A DNA stretch of 64,000 nt from Rhizophagus irregularis (taxonomy: Eukaryota; Glomeromycota; Glomeromycetes; Glomerales; Glomeraceae). The stretch spans positions 1,426,001 through 1,490,000 of the forward strand of contig NC_089434.1 of assembly GCF_026210795.1 (NCBI RefSeq), read 5' to 3'. The notes under the pieces were generated by a model. The model searched no databases. It saw nothing but the letters and a program-made list of their open reading frames with translations, and was not told the origin of the DNA. Of the stretch, positions 16,312 to 27,421 are shown in pieces; within the stretch, counting starts at the first letter, position 1, and each line of letters opens with the position of its first letter. The translations under genes and the position numbers were made by a program.

Positions 16312-17071
16312 TCATTTTTTTGATGACACAGATATTGGGATTCCATCTTATGTCACCTGTACGAAATTTTCCATGGAGTTTATTCCCGAGTACTGAAATA
16401 GGTTCGTCTAATTCAGAGAGAAGTTCCGTCTTTTTTGACACTTTGGGTGACCCTGTCGGAATGTCTGGGGGATTTCTCTGCCAGATTTCATCTATTTTAT
16501 TAACTACATCACGGAAATCTTCTGACCATTCCACGGATGTCACCCCGGTCTTCAACTCCTGTGCCACCATTCGTTTTAGGAGAGGTTCCTGGATTGCTTG
16601 GATGGCTCGTTCAGCGTATGATTGCTGTTTGTGTCTTCCTGGTTCGCCGAACCTCATCATCACCCCTAGGCTGTTCAGGAAAAAATCACGTACCTGATCA
16701 TTGGTGAATTCTGATCCGGAGTCTGTCTCTATTCGATGTGTTGGTGGCTTAATGCGATTTCTTCTGTAGATTTTAACAAATCCATTGAGAACCTTATTTG
16801 CGGTTTTATCCTTTAGGGGTTCTGCATCGACTTGTTTACCCGCGACTTCCACCACTACGAGGAAATAGTGGAATCCTTTGGGGTCGACTGGCATCTCTGC
16901 AAGATCTGCCTGATGTGTTGCATTTGGTTTCCATACAACTACTCGTGGACGCTCTGATGACTTCTCCTTTAGGGGCTTTTTATATAGGTTGTAGTGCTCC
17001 TCACCTTTTAGAATTCGTGCCGGTACTCTGGAGAGATTGTAGTATTTGTAGTAATTCTCTAAATGCGACAT
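16307..17071 (-). pseudogene. Outer-copy integrase, N-terminal part, disrupted by inner Maverick
   Basis: ATG 17071 (MSHLENYYKYYNLSRVPARI) gives the same DDE core as the inner integrase, with ADLAEM, ETDSGSEF and SYAERA all retained. Compared with the inner protein it lacks about nine residues around the GARVRVKLN segment. The frame then reaches the KKMIL segment and is cut by the inner element at 16306; the C-terminal chromodomain is at 1448-1758. Reading through the boundary gives meaningless residues from the terminal repeat. Confidence 0.9.
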
Positions 17072-17115
17072 ATTACGACAAATTAAAGGAAAGATTTCGG
17101 ACTTCAAATCTTAAG

Positions 17116-17436
17116 ATGACACGATTTTACTGCCTAAAGTGTAAGAAGGAAACTGAGACTGCTAGTGAAATACAAGATATGACCACAAATGGCCGCTATC
17201 GTTTACATGGTGACTGTGTAGTTTGTGGGATGCATAAGAATACTTTTACTGGGATAGACTGGGTTATCAAAAAGAAAACCAAGGAGAAGAAAAAAGAAAC
17301 TGCGGATAAAAGACATCAGACGGCGTACAATCGGCAATGCAAAAAACTCGGGCAGAAAATCTTAGATTCTGATGACACGTGTAAGCAGTGTATTGATAAA
17401 TGCCTTAAGGAGGCAAAAAAGAGGAAGACGGATTAG
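17116..17436 (+). CDS. DUF5679-like zinc-ribbon protein, outer Maverick
   Basis: The product is 106 residues from ATG 17116 and ends in KEAKKRKTD, with Cys pairs CLKC, CVVC and CKQC and a Lys-rich middle (KKKTKEKKKETADKR). It is close to the copy at 15375, with many silent differences. Starts of this gene and the divergent integrase are 44 bp apart, as in the inner copy, so they probably share a bidirectional promoter. The function of DUF5679 is unknown; zinc binding is inferred from the cysteines. Confidence 0.7.
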   Translation: MTRFYCLKCKKETETASEIQDMTTNGRYRLHGDCVVCGMHKNTFTGIDWVIKKKTKEKKKETADKRHQTAYNRQCKKLGQKILDSDDTCKQCIDKCLKEAKKRKTD

Positions 17437-17445
17437 TACCGCCTT

Positions 17446-17961
17446 CTAAAAGTATTCCTCATCATCTGAGTCATCGAGAGATACCTCTCCATCATCTGAT
17501 TCATCATCCGAGTCATCAGGAGTGCGACCTTCCTTAAGCAATTGGATGTTGTACGTTATTTGAGTCCATTTCTCCCAGTCAGACTCTTGCGTTATAAAGC
17601 CGCATCTGAGGAGTGCTCTTTCTATTACTACCATCCCTGCAAACCTGGTGTATTTTTTCTGATCGGCTTCATTGAAATTGTCAATGGCTTCTTTGTAGTA
17701 GTCTACTGCCTGTTTGTATACCTCTTCGGCTTCTTTATGCCGCTTCCACAACTCGGCTTTACAACAGTTATACCAGAGTCTGTTAATCTTGAGATGTTTT
17801 CCGAATTCTTTAACCGGAAGGTTTCTGACCATCTCTGCTACTATGTCCGGGTCATTGAGGGGTGATGCCTGAATTTGGATCCATTTACGGATTCCATAGA
17901 TGTCTACAAGATCAAGCCCGAGGTCTTCGGTAAGAGAAGTGGCGGCGTGTAAGTTTATCAT
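17446..17961 (-). CDS. F-box-like protein, intact copy of outer Maverick
   Basis: The product is 171 residues from ATG 17961 (MINLHAATSLTEDLGLDLVD). Residues about 35-75 (LNDPDIVAEMVRNLPVKEF, then INRLWYNCCKAELWKRHK) have the Leu-Pro start, hydrophobic spacing and final LWK of an F-box. A helical middle and a strongly acidic Asp/Ser-rich tail (DDSDDESDDGEV) follow. This is the full-length reference for the frameshifted copy at 2346 and the truncated copies at 25360 and 27086. It is tail-to-tail with the DUF5679-like gene, 9 bp apart. The F-box call is by pattern and not certain. Confidence 0.65.
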   Translation of the reverse strand: MINLHAATSLTEDLGLDLVDIYGIRKWIQIQASPLNDPDIVAEMVRNLPVKEFGKHLKINRLWYNCCKAELWKRHKEAEEVYKQAVDYYKEAIDNFNEADQKKYTRFAGMVVIERALLRCGFITQESDWEKWTQITYNIQLLKEGRTPDDSDDESDDGEVSLDDSDDEEYF

Positions 17962-17985
17962 TGTATGTTACTTATAGTTACCTAA

Positions 17986-17994
17986 TCTTCAATT
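17986..17994 (-). promoter_or_regulatory. AATTGAAGA element upstream of F-box-like gene (minus strand)
   Basis: On the minus strand AATTGAAGA lies 25-33 bp before ATG 17961, in the longer context CAATTGAAGATTAGGTAACT that is shared exactly with 25326-25345 and its mirror copy and with 2966-2985. Confidence 0.5.
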
Positions 17995-18460
17995 GCCGAA
18001 TATATTTTTTCTGACGGGGGTAAGTGGTCATAGTTCGGCTGCCATAGTTCGAGTGCCATAGTTCAGGACATAGGGAATCATACTTGGAGGGTCTAGGTGA
18101 GTATATAAAGGGTAATCATAGCGTGAATCGGGTTTTGGGGTCTGAGGGGCTGACTAAGGCTGCCATAGTATTATTATAAGATTTTTCGTACTATGGCAGA
18201 TACTATGGCAGGAGATTCTGTTTGATTTCGGCTTTATTCGCGTTTTTATTCCATTTTTAAGTAGTTTGCCATAGTTGCCATAGTTGTCATAGTAAGTTAT
18301 ATATAAGAAAAAATGTAGAAAAAAAAAAAGTGGAAAAATACCGTGGCAGACCATGGTACTGTGGCAGGTAAACCTGCCCCACGGAGGGGGGATGTAGGTA
18401 CTGCGAGGCCGTGGCCGAGGTGGGATGAGCGCTAGCGAGGCACACTACCAGCCCGACGAC
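17995..18460. repeat. Right terminal region of outer Maverick
   Basis: This non-coding end has CATAGTTCG-type direct repeats near 18025-18065, a TATATAAGAAAAAATG segment and the tip CTACCAGCCCGACGAC. The tip and the neighbouring CCTCGCAGTACCTAC block (reverse strand) match the ends of the element at 24872-27909 better than those of the inner Maverick, so two subfamilies are present. The left partner is outside the window. The host flank after the tip begins ACAAA. Confidence 0.8.
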
Positions 18461-18659
18461 ACAAAAAATCATATTGTCTTTATTCTTATAAATTGTTTAA
18501 ATGCTGAAACTCTAATTAAATCATATAGAAAGTATTGCCGAAACCCTCTAGTTTCGGCAAGCAACCTTATTTATTAAGTAATATTAAATAAAAATTTAAA
18601 TTTTAAAAATACATTAAAGAATGTAAATTTATTTGCAATTCAGTATAGTATGATCATAA

Positions 18660-19690
18660 AAAATATAAATTACTCCACTGCATTTTCATGAAAATTGGAT
18701 TTTGACTGCTAAACAACTTTTAATTAATAAAAGAAGTCGATTTCCTTTGACCAAAATGTTCAAAATACGTTCTGAAGTGACAAAACAGAAAAAATAAAAT
18801 TCATGAATGAGTACCGTTGTGAAAAACGTGAATAACCCTTCAAGTATTAACTGTACCTTCATGAAAATTAATATCCAAGCAGATTATGACCCACTGAAAA
18901 ACTTTCAATTAATATAAGAAGTCAATTTACTTTGACTAAAATGCTCAAAATACGCTCTGAAGTGACAAAACGGAAAAAATAAAATTCGTGAATGAGTATC
19001 GTTGTGAAAAACGTGAATAACCCTTCAAGTATTAACTGTACCTTCATGAAAATTAATATCCAAGCAGATTATGACCCACTGAAAAACTTTCAATTAATAT
19101 AAGAAGTCAATTTACTTTGACTAAAATGCTCAAAATACGCTCTGAAGTGACAAAACGGAAAAAATAAAATTCGTGTTGTGAAAAACGTGAATAATTCTTC
19201 AAGTATTAACTGTACCTTCGTGAAAATTAATATCCAAGTAGATTATCACCTGCTGAACAACATTCAATTAATATAAGAAGTCAATTTACTTTGTCTAAAG
19301 TGCTCAAAATACGCTCTGAAGTGACAAAACGGAAAAAATAAAATTCGTGAATGAGTACCGTTGTGAAAAACGTGAATAACTCTTCAAGTATTAACTGTAC
19401 CTTCATGAAAATTAATATTCGAACAGATTATTACTCGCTGAACAACTTTCAATTAATATAAGAAGTCGATTTACTTTGACTAAAGTGCCGAAAATACGCT
19501 CTAAAGTGATAAAATAGAAAAAATAAAATTCCATTGTGAAAAACGTGAATAACTCTTCAAGTATTAACTGTACCTTCATGAAAATTAATATCCAAGCAGA
19601 TTTTGACCCGCCAAAAAACTTTCAATTAATATAAGAAGTTGATATACTTTGACTAAACTGCCCAAAATACGCTCTGAAGGTAAAAAAAAT
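18660..19690. repeat. About six tandem copies of a 170-185 bp repeat
   Basis: Units contain ACGTGAATAACTCTTCAAGT, then AACTGTACCTTCATGAAAAT and CTTTGACTAAAATGCTCAAA. Anchors ACGTGAATAA occur near 18826, 19011, 19184, 19370 and 19543; shorter units lack the GAATGAGTACCG segment. A mirrored array is in the other arm, and one diverged copy lies near 40040-40200. Function unknown. Confidence 0.85.
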
Positions 19691-19699
19691 TTTGTAACT

Positions 19700-20602
19700 T
19701 AGTACTATTATGTAAAAATGTAAATAACTCCAAAAATATTAACTGTGCTTTCATGTAGATTAATATCTTAACAGCTTCAAACTTGCTGAACTACTTTCAA
19801 TTAAAGAGCAAGATTTACTTTGGCCAAAATGCTCAAACCATAATTTGAAATATGTGTAAACAAACTATAATATTTGTTTATATTTAAATTCTGAGTTATT
19901 TAATTTAAATGTGTTTGTTTATATTTAAGGAAAAAAAATAAAATTTTACTTCTATTTTATTAGGTTTTTGTAAACGAAAAGACAAAAAAATAATCAGCTG
20001 AAAAAATAAAAAAATTCTTTGTTAATAACCGTAATACGTGATCACATGTTGCAATATTAAAATCGGAAATCCTATATTTAAATTGGTAATACGTATTACA
20101 TATATGACCGATAGGCCAAATTATATCTCCTGCTATTACAATTGTAAAATTGTAAAATAATATTAAAATTATGAATAAATTAAAAGTAAATTGGCAAAAA
20201 TTCTAACCTGTATTAAGCAGTATTAAGAAAATTTTTTGATAAATTTAGATTAGATTTATGTGTAGCATAAATAATTATGTTAACGTGTACATTAATTAGT
20301 TACGAAATCACTCGTTATAAAAAGATTTATTTTTTTTAATAAAATTAAACCATTATATCATAATTTCAGATCATAAATTTTATGTTTTTATTATATATAA
20401 GAAAATATATGTATATTCTTTTTTTAAAAGAAGTGAAACAAATTATTATAGAAAAAAAATATTTTTTTAACAAAAAAATGTGGATCCTTGTGAATAATAC
20501 TAAATTTTCTGTTACTAATTTCTTTAAGATTTAATTTCTATAATTTATGGAAATGATTTTTGACATATTTTCTTATTATTTGTATAATACGCAAAATAAT
20601 TT
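19700..20602. other. AT-rich non-coding stretch
   Basis: I see no coding frame, RNA gene or clear repeat here beyond A/T runs and the 3' flank of the gene that follows on the minus strand. Confidence 0.5.
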
Positions 20603-21792
20603 TTATTTCTTTCCGCGTCCTCCACGACCTCCTTTTTTATTATAACTTCTTTTCGGTTTAATAGGTTGATCAATTTCACCATCACACAAATCAGATAATT
20701 GGCGTTTTTTAGTTTTATTAGCATTAATAGACGTATTATCATCTATCATAACCAGGTCTATAGGAGATTGATTTGTTCCTACTGTATCTTCTTTGTCTGA
20801 ATCATTATCACTTTCTTTTTCATATGCATTTTCTATTTCTGTGGTATTTGAATCCGATTTTGGGGTAATATGTGTTTTTACTGGTGAATTAGGAGTTGAT
20901 TTATTCCTCCTTTGAGCAAATGCGTTGGTGGTTGATCTTTGTGGTGAGGGTTGGTAATTGTTACTTGAAGTTGAAGTACGAAATCGAACATCATAATCGA
21001 TCAACTTTGCATCTATCTGTACGTATGTTGTTGATCCGTCTGTATAAATTGCCTCAAGAAATCCAGCGACGAAAAAATTGGCAAATTCACTCCATTTATC
21101 AGAAAGATATTCAAGCCATTTTGATTCACTTGAATATCCAATCTCAAAATTAATGTAACGTGCAGCAGAATGAAATGGTGAATAAATCAACGATTTGGTT
21201 TTAACAAAATTCATATTATTTGATGTTGACAATGGTTCACAAGCAGAAGTAGTGATATGAACGAACGGCTTTGTTGATGGAATTTTTTCAGGTTCCCATT
21301 TCAAACGTTCTCCATTACGTCCTAATTGAGGTTCTAGCACACATGCCGCTTCAACTAAGAGCTGTTTATATGAAAAAGACAAATGAAAATATTATATTTG
21401 TAATTAATATTAAAAAAATTATTTAAATTATTATCATTTTTATAAATTTTTATAATTATTATTATTAGATTATTATCATTTTTATAATTATTATTATTAA
21501 GTAAATTATAAAATTATTATTAAAATTATTATATGTCATTATTCCTTAGATACATACAAAAATTACTTACCATTAATTTATTGTCATCAATAGTGAACTT
21601 TCCACCAAAATGGACTAAGTCCCCTTCTTTAAACGCCTCATTATAATCGTGCAGCGCGTTTGAAAACTGTTTGAATCCAAAAACAGGATTTTCATTGGAA
21701 ACTTTCTCACGATAGATAGCGTCCCCAAATGCTGTGTGAGAGGATTCTCTTAAACATACTACAAGTGCGATAACTGACAGAGTAGCGGTCAT
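20603..21792 (-). CDS. Spliced gene for a 326-residue basic protein of unknown function (left arm copy)
   Basis: Exon 1 is 21571-21792 (ATG 21792, 74 codons), the intron 21362-21570 has GTAAGT and CAG ends, and exon 2 is 20603-21361; both junctions are phase 0. The N-terminal 185 residues look like one globular domain (GDLVHFGGKFTIDDNKLM, FHSAARYINFEIGYSS, FFVAGFLEAIYTDGSTTYVQ). The C-terminal 140 are low-complexity, with acidic stretches and a basic GGRGGRGKK end that could hold a nuclear signal. I recall similar multi-copy proteins in Glomeromycotina but cannot name the family; an OB-fold-type single-strand-binding domain is one possibility. It differs from the right-arm copy at a few residues only (Arg/His, Glu/Lys, Lys/Glu, Ser/Pro). 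Confidence 0.75.
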
Positions 21793-22884
21793 TTTTTTTA
21801 ATTTTTTTGATAAAAAAAAATTGAAAGATTTTATATTATTTTGAGTGTAGAGAAAAAAACACCTGCAAACTATCTATAAATGTGAATAAAGCATTACAGA
21901 TTTTTATATAATTGGTAAAGTACAAGATGAAAAAACTTGATTATCATAATTAATTGTATCACTTCAAGAAAGGGGGCCAGCGTAAAATCTACTCAATTTT
22001 GCCAGATTTTCTAAAAGGTTTTTGAAAAATCTGGTAAATTTTTTAAATCTTGAATAATTTTGGACATTTTACTGCAGATTGTAGTATTTTTCAGAAGATT
22101 TTCGGAATTTTTCTAAAACTTTTTGTACACTGAAGGGAACTCATCCATTAAAATTCCAATGGTGCATTATCCTCATAATCAAATTCTATAATCCCAAAAG
22201 TGTTAAATATCAAAATTTTATAATCCATAAGACAAATTATTGTCAAAATTTAATTAACACAAGGATCTTATTAGCAGGATTAACTGGTTAAAACTGTTTT
22301 GACCATAAATATATCAGTAATTCTGATCAGATTTACTTAATGCTGCCCAGAGACTTAGTAATTCAGTTATATGTTTCCAAACTCAAAATTTAATACCGAA
22401 TTTTTTCCTATTTATTAATAATGGTAGTGATTCAAATAGTCTTTTTTCAACTAAATGTATTAGCGTTAGTAAAATCGAAAATTGGTACAATTTTAAGTAA
22501 AAAAAAATTTTAAATATTTTTCATATTAACTGGTTAAGGTTTTTTTGGATGGTTCTAACCTCTACTTATTATTTATTTTATTTATTTTATTTTTTTTATA
22601 GAGAGAAATTGTCATAATACATGTATTATTTTGAAATTAACATTTTAAAAATTAAATTGAAAAACTATAATTTATTAATTAACGATAAAACGTTTTTTGT
22701 TAAAATTATTTAAAAATTTTTTAAATTATAGCGAAAATGCTACAACAGTAAATAATATTATAATAGCGAAATTGATCAGCAAACAAATGAAAACATGCAA
22801 ATATTAAATGATGTCTCAATTTAACAGGTATTTTCAGTGGCACAGGAAGAGTTTTTGCGAAAAGTTGGCATTAGAAGTTTTTTT

Positions 22885-22966
22885 CATTGTCATTGTCATT
22901 GACATTGACATTGACATTGACATTGACATTGTCATTGTCATTGTCATTGTCATTGTCATTGTCATT
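22885..22966. repeat. ATTGTC/ATTGAC hexamer microsatellite (left arm)
   Basis: About 14 hexamers: ATTGTC units switch to ATTGAC units and then back to ATTGTC. The inverted copy is at 31647-31728 and is not identical in the number of central units. Confidence 0.9.
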
Positions 22967-23217
22967 TACATATAAAGTTATATAAGATTAATTTGAGAGT
23001 TTTTTACCAAAAAGGAAATTTTTTTATAAAAAGAGAAATGATTTTCAATTTCGAGGCAATTCAGCAGGTGTTTTAATAACAAATTGAGAAATGATTTCCA
23101 TAGAAAATCTCGTGACAAAATTTATAATAAATTTAAAAATAAATGATCAACAAATGATCAACAAAATCGTTACTAGTTTTATAAAAAACGCCCAATAATA
23201 TCTTTTTATTGTTTTAA

Positions 23218-24866
23218 TTTATAATCGTTATAAAATCTACTGTAAAATTTAGTGGTGTTTTAACGCGTTAAAATTATTTTATCATCGTTAACTTTTTGTT
23301 TCATTTATTAATCTGGAAAAACTCTCAAGTTATTTATATAGATATTCACATGGAAACGTTTATTCTTTGATAATAGTAAGTATTATAAGCCATGTCATTC
23401 CAACGGATAGCATATTTTAATAATTCGCTACAATACCGTAACGCATTTCTATTTATTGTTGGGTTATAAATTTATATTAGAATTTCCCATTAAATTAATA
23501 TTTTCAAAAATCACAAACTAAGAATCTTGTAAAATATTCTGCTAATCTATTTAATAATATTTTTAAAAGTAACTTATGACAATTTAAAATCTAAAAATAG
23601 ACAAATAAGATACATACAAAATTAGTGACAATAAATTACTTTTTATTAAAGAGTGTTTTGAATCAATCAATCATTGAAATTTATTATTATATAAAACTTT
23701 TTTTTAACTACCATAATACCATTGATATTAATATCTTACCTTTTAATTTGTTCCAACTATATTTCTTTTTTTATTTCTTAATAAATTCATATTTAATAAA
23801 ATACTTGTTTATTAAACATTATACAAATTATTTTAGTACTTACGTATTTTCAACTTTTCAAGTAATTTTTACTGTCAATTCAAATCAACATATAATTTAA
23901 TATGAATTCTAGCTATTTGAATGAAAATATCTAATTATATATTATTATATATTTTAGAAAACAAGAATATCTCAAAAGTTAATTCGAATTGAATATGTTA
24001 AAGCTACTGCAATAATTAAAATGGGTAATTTAAAATAAAACATTTATATTCAAAATATGGTAAATTTATTTTTTTTTTGTATGGATATCAACGTAGAAAA
24101 ATTAAGAGTGTACATTAATATAATAACTGAACAACAAATACATTAAAAATGAATTTCTAAATGGTTTTTTTTTTACTAAATAAACATATTTATGAACAAC
24201 TTTTTTTTTCGAATTAAATGTGAAATCTCATTCATAGGCATCAAAATAAGAAATATAATGGAGATACAGCAGTCAGACTTCCAAAAATTACACCCTTTAT
24301 TATACATTATATAAAAACCTTTTCGTAAGCACATTTTTTGGAAAATTTACCGAGGTCAAAAGTGGTGATTATAGACAAGTTTGTCTGTAATAGTAAAAGA
24401 TAATAATTACTAAAATAAATCCTTTTTATTATTAATCATATAATAAATTTTAAATGAATTAATTTAAAAACACATCGTAAATCAAAAAATAAATATTTCA
24501 CCATTTCGTTTACTCTTTGTTTCTTCCAAATATACCAACACTTTGCTTCCACTCAAATTAATTCATTTTAGTTTTTTAGTTCTATGTTAATGAAAAGAAC
24601 ACCCATAATAAAAAATAATGTACGTTTGATAAAAAAAAATAATAAGCTGCATGTACCAAATAATGAAATATACAAACTTAATTTATTTCACAATTTATCG
24701 ATAATCTTTAATAAAATATTTTACAAATAAGAAACGTTTTTAACATAATGCAAATTATATAAAGTCAATACAAACATTACACAAACATGGTTAATTTCAT
24801 TTTTCTAGATATTTCTTTCAATTGTATATATTTTATTTTTTTGCAATATAATTATCAAGTAAATAA
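23218..24866. other. AT-rich spacer without a supported gene
   Basis: This is the left part of the spacer between the two arms. Only short chance ORFs are present and no RNA gene was recognised. Confidence 0.5.
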
Positions 24867-24871
24867 TGTAA
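24867..24871. repeat. Target-site duplication TGTAA, left
   Basis: TGTAA precedes the element tip and recurs at 27910-27914. The 5-bp length equals that of the inner Maverick. Confidence 0.8.
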
Positions 24872-25359
24872 GTCGTCGGGCTGGTAGTGTAGTCACTACG
24901 TTCCTCCACCTCGGCCACGGCCTCGCAGTACCTACATCCCCCCTCCGTGGGGTAGGGAATCCCCTATATCTGTCACCATCTGTCATTAACATCTGTCATA
25001 TAATAATATACTAAAAAAGAATGAAATAAGGGAAAAGAGAGGAAAATACGATAGAATCAGAGGGGTATGACAGATATGACGGATATGACAGATGTTTCAG
25101 AAAAATCGGGAGAGGATACTCCCAGAAAAAAGTTTTGATTTTACCCCCCAGATCTGTCATTCTGTCATAGATCTGTCATATGATCAGGATTCAGTCTATT
25201 CATCTGTCGGAAGCAGTGAGATAGCAAACCGAGTAAACAGGTAGGTTAATAGCCCCTAGAAGGTCTGTAAAGCCACAGAGAGATAACCGGGTAGGAGCAC
25301 GGATTCTTGGAAAAAATATATTCGGCAATTGAAGATTAGGTAACTATAAGTAACATACA

Positions 25360-25695
25360 ATGATAAACTTACATGCCGCCACTTCTCTTGCCGAAGACCT
25401 CGGGCTTGATCTTGTAGACATCTATGGAATCCGTAAATGGATCCAAATTCAGGCATCACCCCTCAATGACCCGGACATAGTAGCAGAGATGGTCAGAAAC
25501 CTTCCGGTTAAAGAATTCAGAAAACATCTCAAGATTAACAGACTCTGGTACAACGGTTGTAAAGCCGAGTTGTGGAAGCGGCATAAAGAAGCTGAGGAGG
25601 CATACGACAGGGCGGTAAACCACTACAGGGAAGCTAATGATCCTGCAGAGTCATATTTTTTGTCCAGATTTTTACAAGGATTGATGACTATGTAA
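25360..25695 (+). CDS. Truncated F-box-like protein in left arm of small element
   Basis: The product is 111 residues from ATG 25360. The first about 90 follow the 171-residue family member (MINLHAATSLAEDLGLDLVD to AELWKRHKEAEEAYDRAVNH), and then the frame runs into the 62-bp repeat and stops. The upstream region keeps the AATTGAAGA element at 25327-25335. The acidic tail of the full-length protein is missing. It may still make the F-box-like part or be a relic. Confidence 0.5.
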   Translation: MINLHAATSLAEDLGLDLVDIYGIRKWIQIQASPLNDPDIVAEMVRNLPVKEFRKHLKINRLWYNGCKAELWKRHKEAEEAYDRAVNHYREANDPAESYFLSRFLQGLMTM

Positions 25696-25868
25696 CCATA
25701 TCATCAGGTATCCTTACATTTTTCAACAAGGATTGATGACCATGTAACTTCATCATCAGGCATTCATGAATTCTTAACATAAACTAATAAATTTTTGAAT
25801 GTTCTATCTAGTACTCTTTCAAAATTTTGTCTAATCACTAGTTTGAACTGATGAGATAGCAAATCAAG

Positions 25869-26681
25869 TTAATCCTCTTTACCAGGTTTCCCTAAAGAAA
25901 TTCTTGTTGGCTTTGGACTATGTAATAATGCAGAAAGCCAGCAAAATGATTTATCATCTCTTATTCTATTATTAGCAAAAAGCCATTGTAACATATTATT
26001 TCCTTCTTTAAATTCCTCAATATCAAGTGGACATGATCTCAATAGTAATAAAAGTTGATTCATATATAATCTAGCCGTTTCTTTATCCTCTTCAGTCTGT
26101 TCTAAATCTGCTATTGTAGGATCATATGTAAATTGTGAAGTTTTAGAACTAGCAGTTGAAAGTGGAATACTATGAATACTTGATTTACTAGACAAAGCAG
26201 TATGTTGAGACATTGTCTCCTCAAGATCTCGAACAGATTTTTTGGTTGAAGCAGTATGTTGAGATAATGTTTCTTGAAGGTTTTGAACAGATTTTTTAGT
26301 TGAAGCAGTGTGTTGAGACATTGTTTCCTCAAGATCCTGTATTTTACTTTGTGCTGCTTCCTGCTGATTTGATAAATCTGTTATATCACCTGACACTCCC
26401 TTAATATCCATTGATGTATTTTTTAATTGCCAAGAAATTGCTCGCATTTGTGAAGCAAGCTCATCTATAGTTGCTTTAAGCTCTTCTACAGATGATGTAC
26501 CACCATACTTTAGATTGTTTGGAAGGTTATTTCCAACTTCTGAAGGTTCTGGAATAGTTTCCGGATAGCTAATTACTTCAATAATTTTAGGTATACATGG
26601 AATTCTGCGATTCAGATGAGTGTTTCTATCTCGAGTACTTTTAAAATTATCTTTTCCACATTTAGGACATGGAGGCAACAT
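25869..26681 (-). CDS. C2H2-type zinc-finger protein with coiled-coil repeats, cargo of small element
   Basis: About 270 residues from the ATG near 26681. It opens with CPKCGKDNFKSTRDRNTHLN followed by RRIPC, a single zinc finger of the C2H2/C2HC kind. A coiled coil follows, with an 18-residue repeat (LEETMSQHTASTKKSV-type, nearly three copies, nt about 26165-26335), and a C-terminal globular part (ARLYMNQLLLLLRSCPLDIE). I do not recognise it as a transposition protein. Such finger-plus-coiled-coil proteins are common in these fungi and in large DNA viruses. It lies in the unique centre of the element, so it is the only intact cargo gene. Confidence 0.65.
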   Translation of the reverse strand: MLPPCPKCGKDNFKSTRDRNTHLNRRIPCIPKIIEVISYPETIPEPSEVGNNLPNNLKYGGTSSVEELKATIDELASQMRAISWQLKNTSMDIKGVSGDITDLSNQQEAAQSKIQDLEETMSQHTASTKKSVQNLQETLSQHTASTKKSVRDLEETMSQHTALSSKSSIHSIPLSTASSKTSQFTYDPTIADLEQTEEDKETARLYMNQLLLLLRSCPLDIEEFKEGNNMLQWLFANNRIRDDKSFCWLSALLHSPKPTRISLGKPGKED

Positions 26682-26739
26682 AATGAATAATATTACAACC
26701 ACTCAGTAAAGGTAAAGTGTTCATTTCTGATGTGTATGT

Positions 26740-26960
26740 TCAAATGGACGAATGGATGGATGGATAGAATCCTGAACATTATTGTACAAATGGCCAGATG
26801 AACAAATGGATGCCATTCCATCTAATGCTATATTTTTAACGTATAAATGGATGGATGGATGGAATCCTGAACATTGTTGTACAAATCAAATGGATGGAAT
26901 CCTGAACATTATTGTACAAATGGCCAGATGAACAAATGGATGCCATTCCATCTAATACAC
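26740..26960. repeat. Two degenerate direct repeats with GGATGGAATCCTGAACATT core
   Basis: Direct repeats of about 105-125 bp include GGATGGAATCCTGAACATT, TTGTACAAATGG and GATGCCATTCCATCTAAT. They lie between the zinc-finger gene start and the right arm of the small element. Confidence 0.7.
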
Positions 26961-27085
26961 ATTAGAAATTATTAGAGAACATTCAAAAATTTATTAGTTT
27001 ATGTTAAGAATTCATGAATGCCTGATGATGAAGTTACATGGTCATCAATCCTTGTTGAAAAATGTAAGGATACCTGATGATATGG

Positions 27086-27421
27086 TTACATAGTCATCAA
27101 TCCTTGTAAAAATCTGGACAAAAAATATGACTCTGCAGGATCATTAGCTTCCCTGTAGTGGTTTACCGCCCTGTCGTATGCCTCCTCAGCTTCTTTATGC
27201 CGCTTCCACAACTCGGCTTTACAACCGTTGTACCAGAGTCTGTTAATCTTGAGATGTTTTCTGAATTCTTTAACCGGAAGGTTTCTGACCATCTCTGCTA
27301 CTATGTCCGGGTCATTGAGGGGTGATGCCTGAATTTGGATCCATTTACGGATTCCATAGATGTCTACAAGATCAAGCCCGAGGTCTTCGGCAAGAGAAGT
27401 GGCGGCATGTAAGTTTATCAT
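27086..27421 (-). CDS. Truncated F-box-like protein in right arm of small element
   Basis: Mirror copy of 25360-25695 with identical protein sequence (ATG 27421). The identity of the two arms suggests recent formation or gene conversion. The comments on truncation made for the left copy apply. Confidence 0.5.
   Translation of the reverse strand: MINLHAATSLAEDLGLDLVDIYGIRKWIQIQASPLNDPDIVAEMVRNLPVKEFRKHLKINRLWYNGCKAELWKRHKEAEEAYDRAVNHYREANDPAESYFLSRFLQGLMTM

Larger units (their letters stand above)
1..18460. mobile_element. Outer Maverick/Polinton-like element, left end outside the window
   Basis: Two segments, 1-1758 and 16307-18460, are halves of one element split by the nested copy at 1759-16306. 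They carry a gag remnant, a protease ORF, both halves of one chromodomain integrase, a DUF5679-like gene, an F-box-like gene and a right terminal repeat that ends in CAGCCCGACGAC at 18460. Gene order and strands match the inner copy, except that the F-box-like gene lies at the right end here and at the left end there. The gag frameshift and the split integrase show that it is no longer autonomous. Its left end and replication genes lie outside the window. Confidence 0.85.
18461..23217. repeat. Left arm of a 17.7 kb inverted repeat
   Basis: The arm is the reverse complement of 31396-36152 (coordinates sum to 54613 along the whole arm, so there is no net indel), with only a handful of substitutions seen, a few of them changing codons. 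It contains the 170-185 bp repeat array, a spliced gene (20603-21792), AT-rich non-coding DNA and an ATTGTC/ATTGAC hexamer array. Its left limit is exactly the end of the outer Maverick, so the original arm may go on beyond that insertion. Confidence 0.9.
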
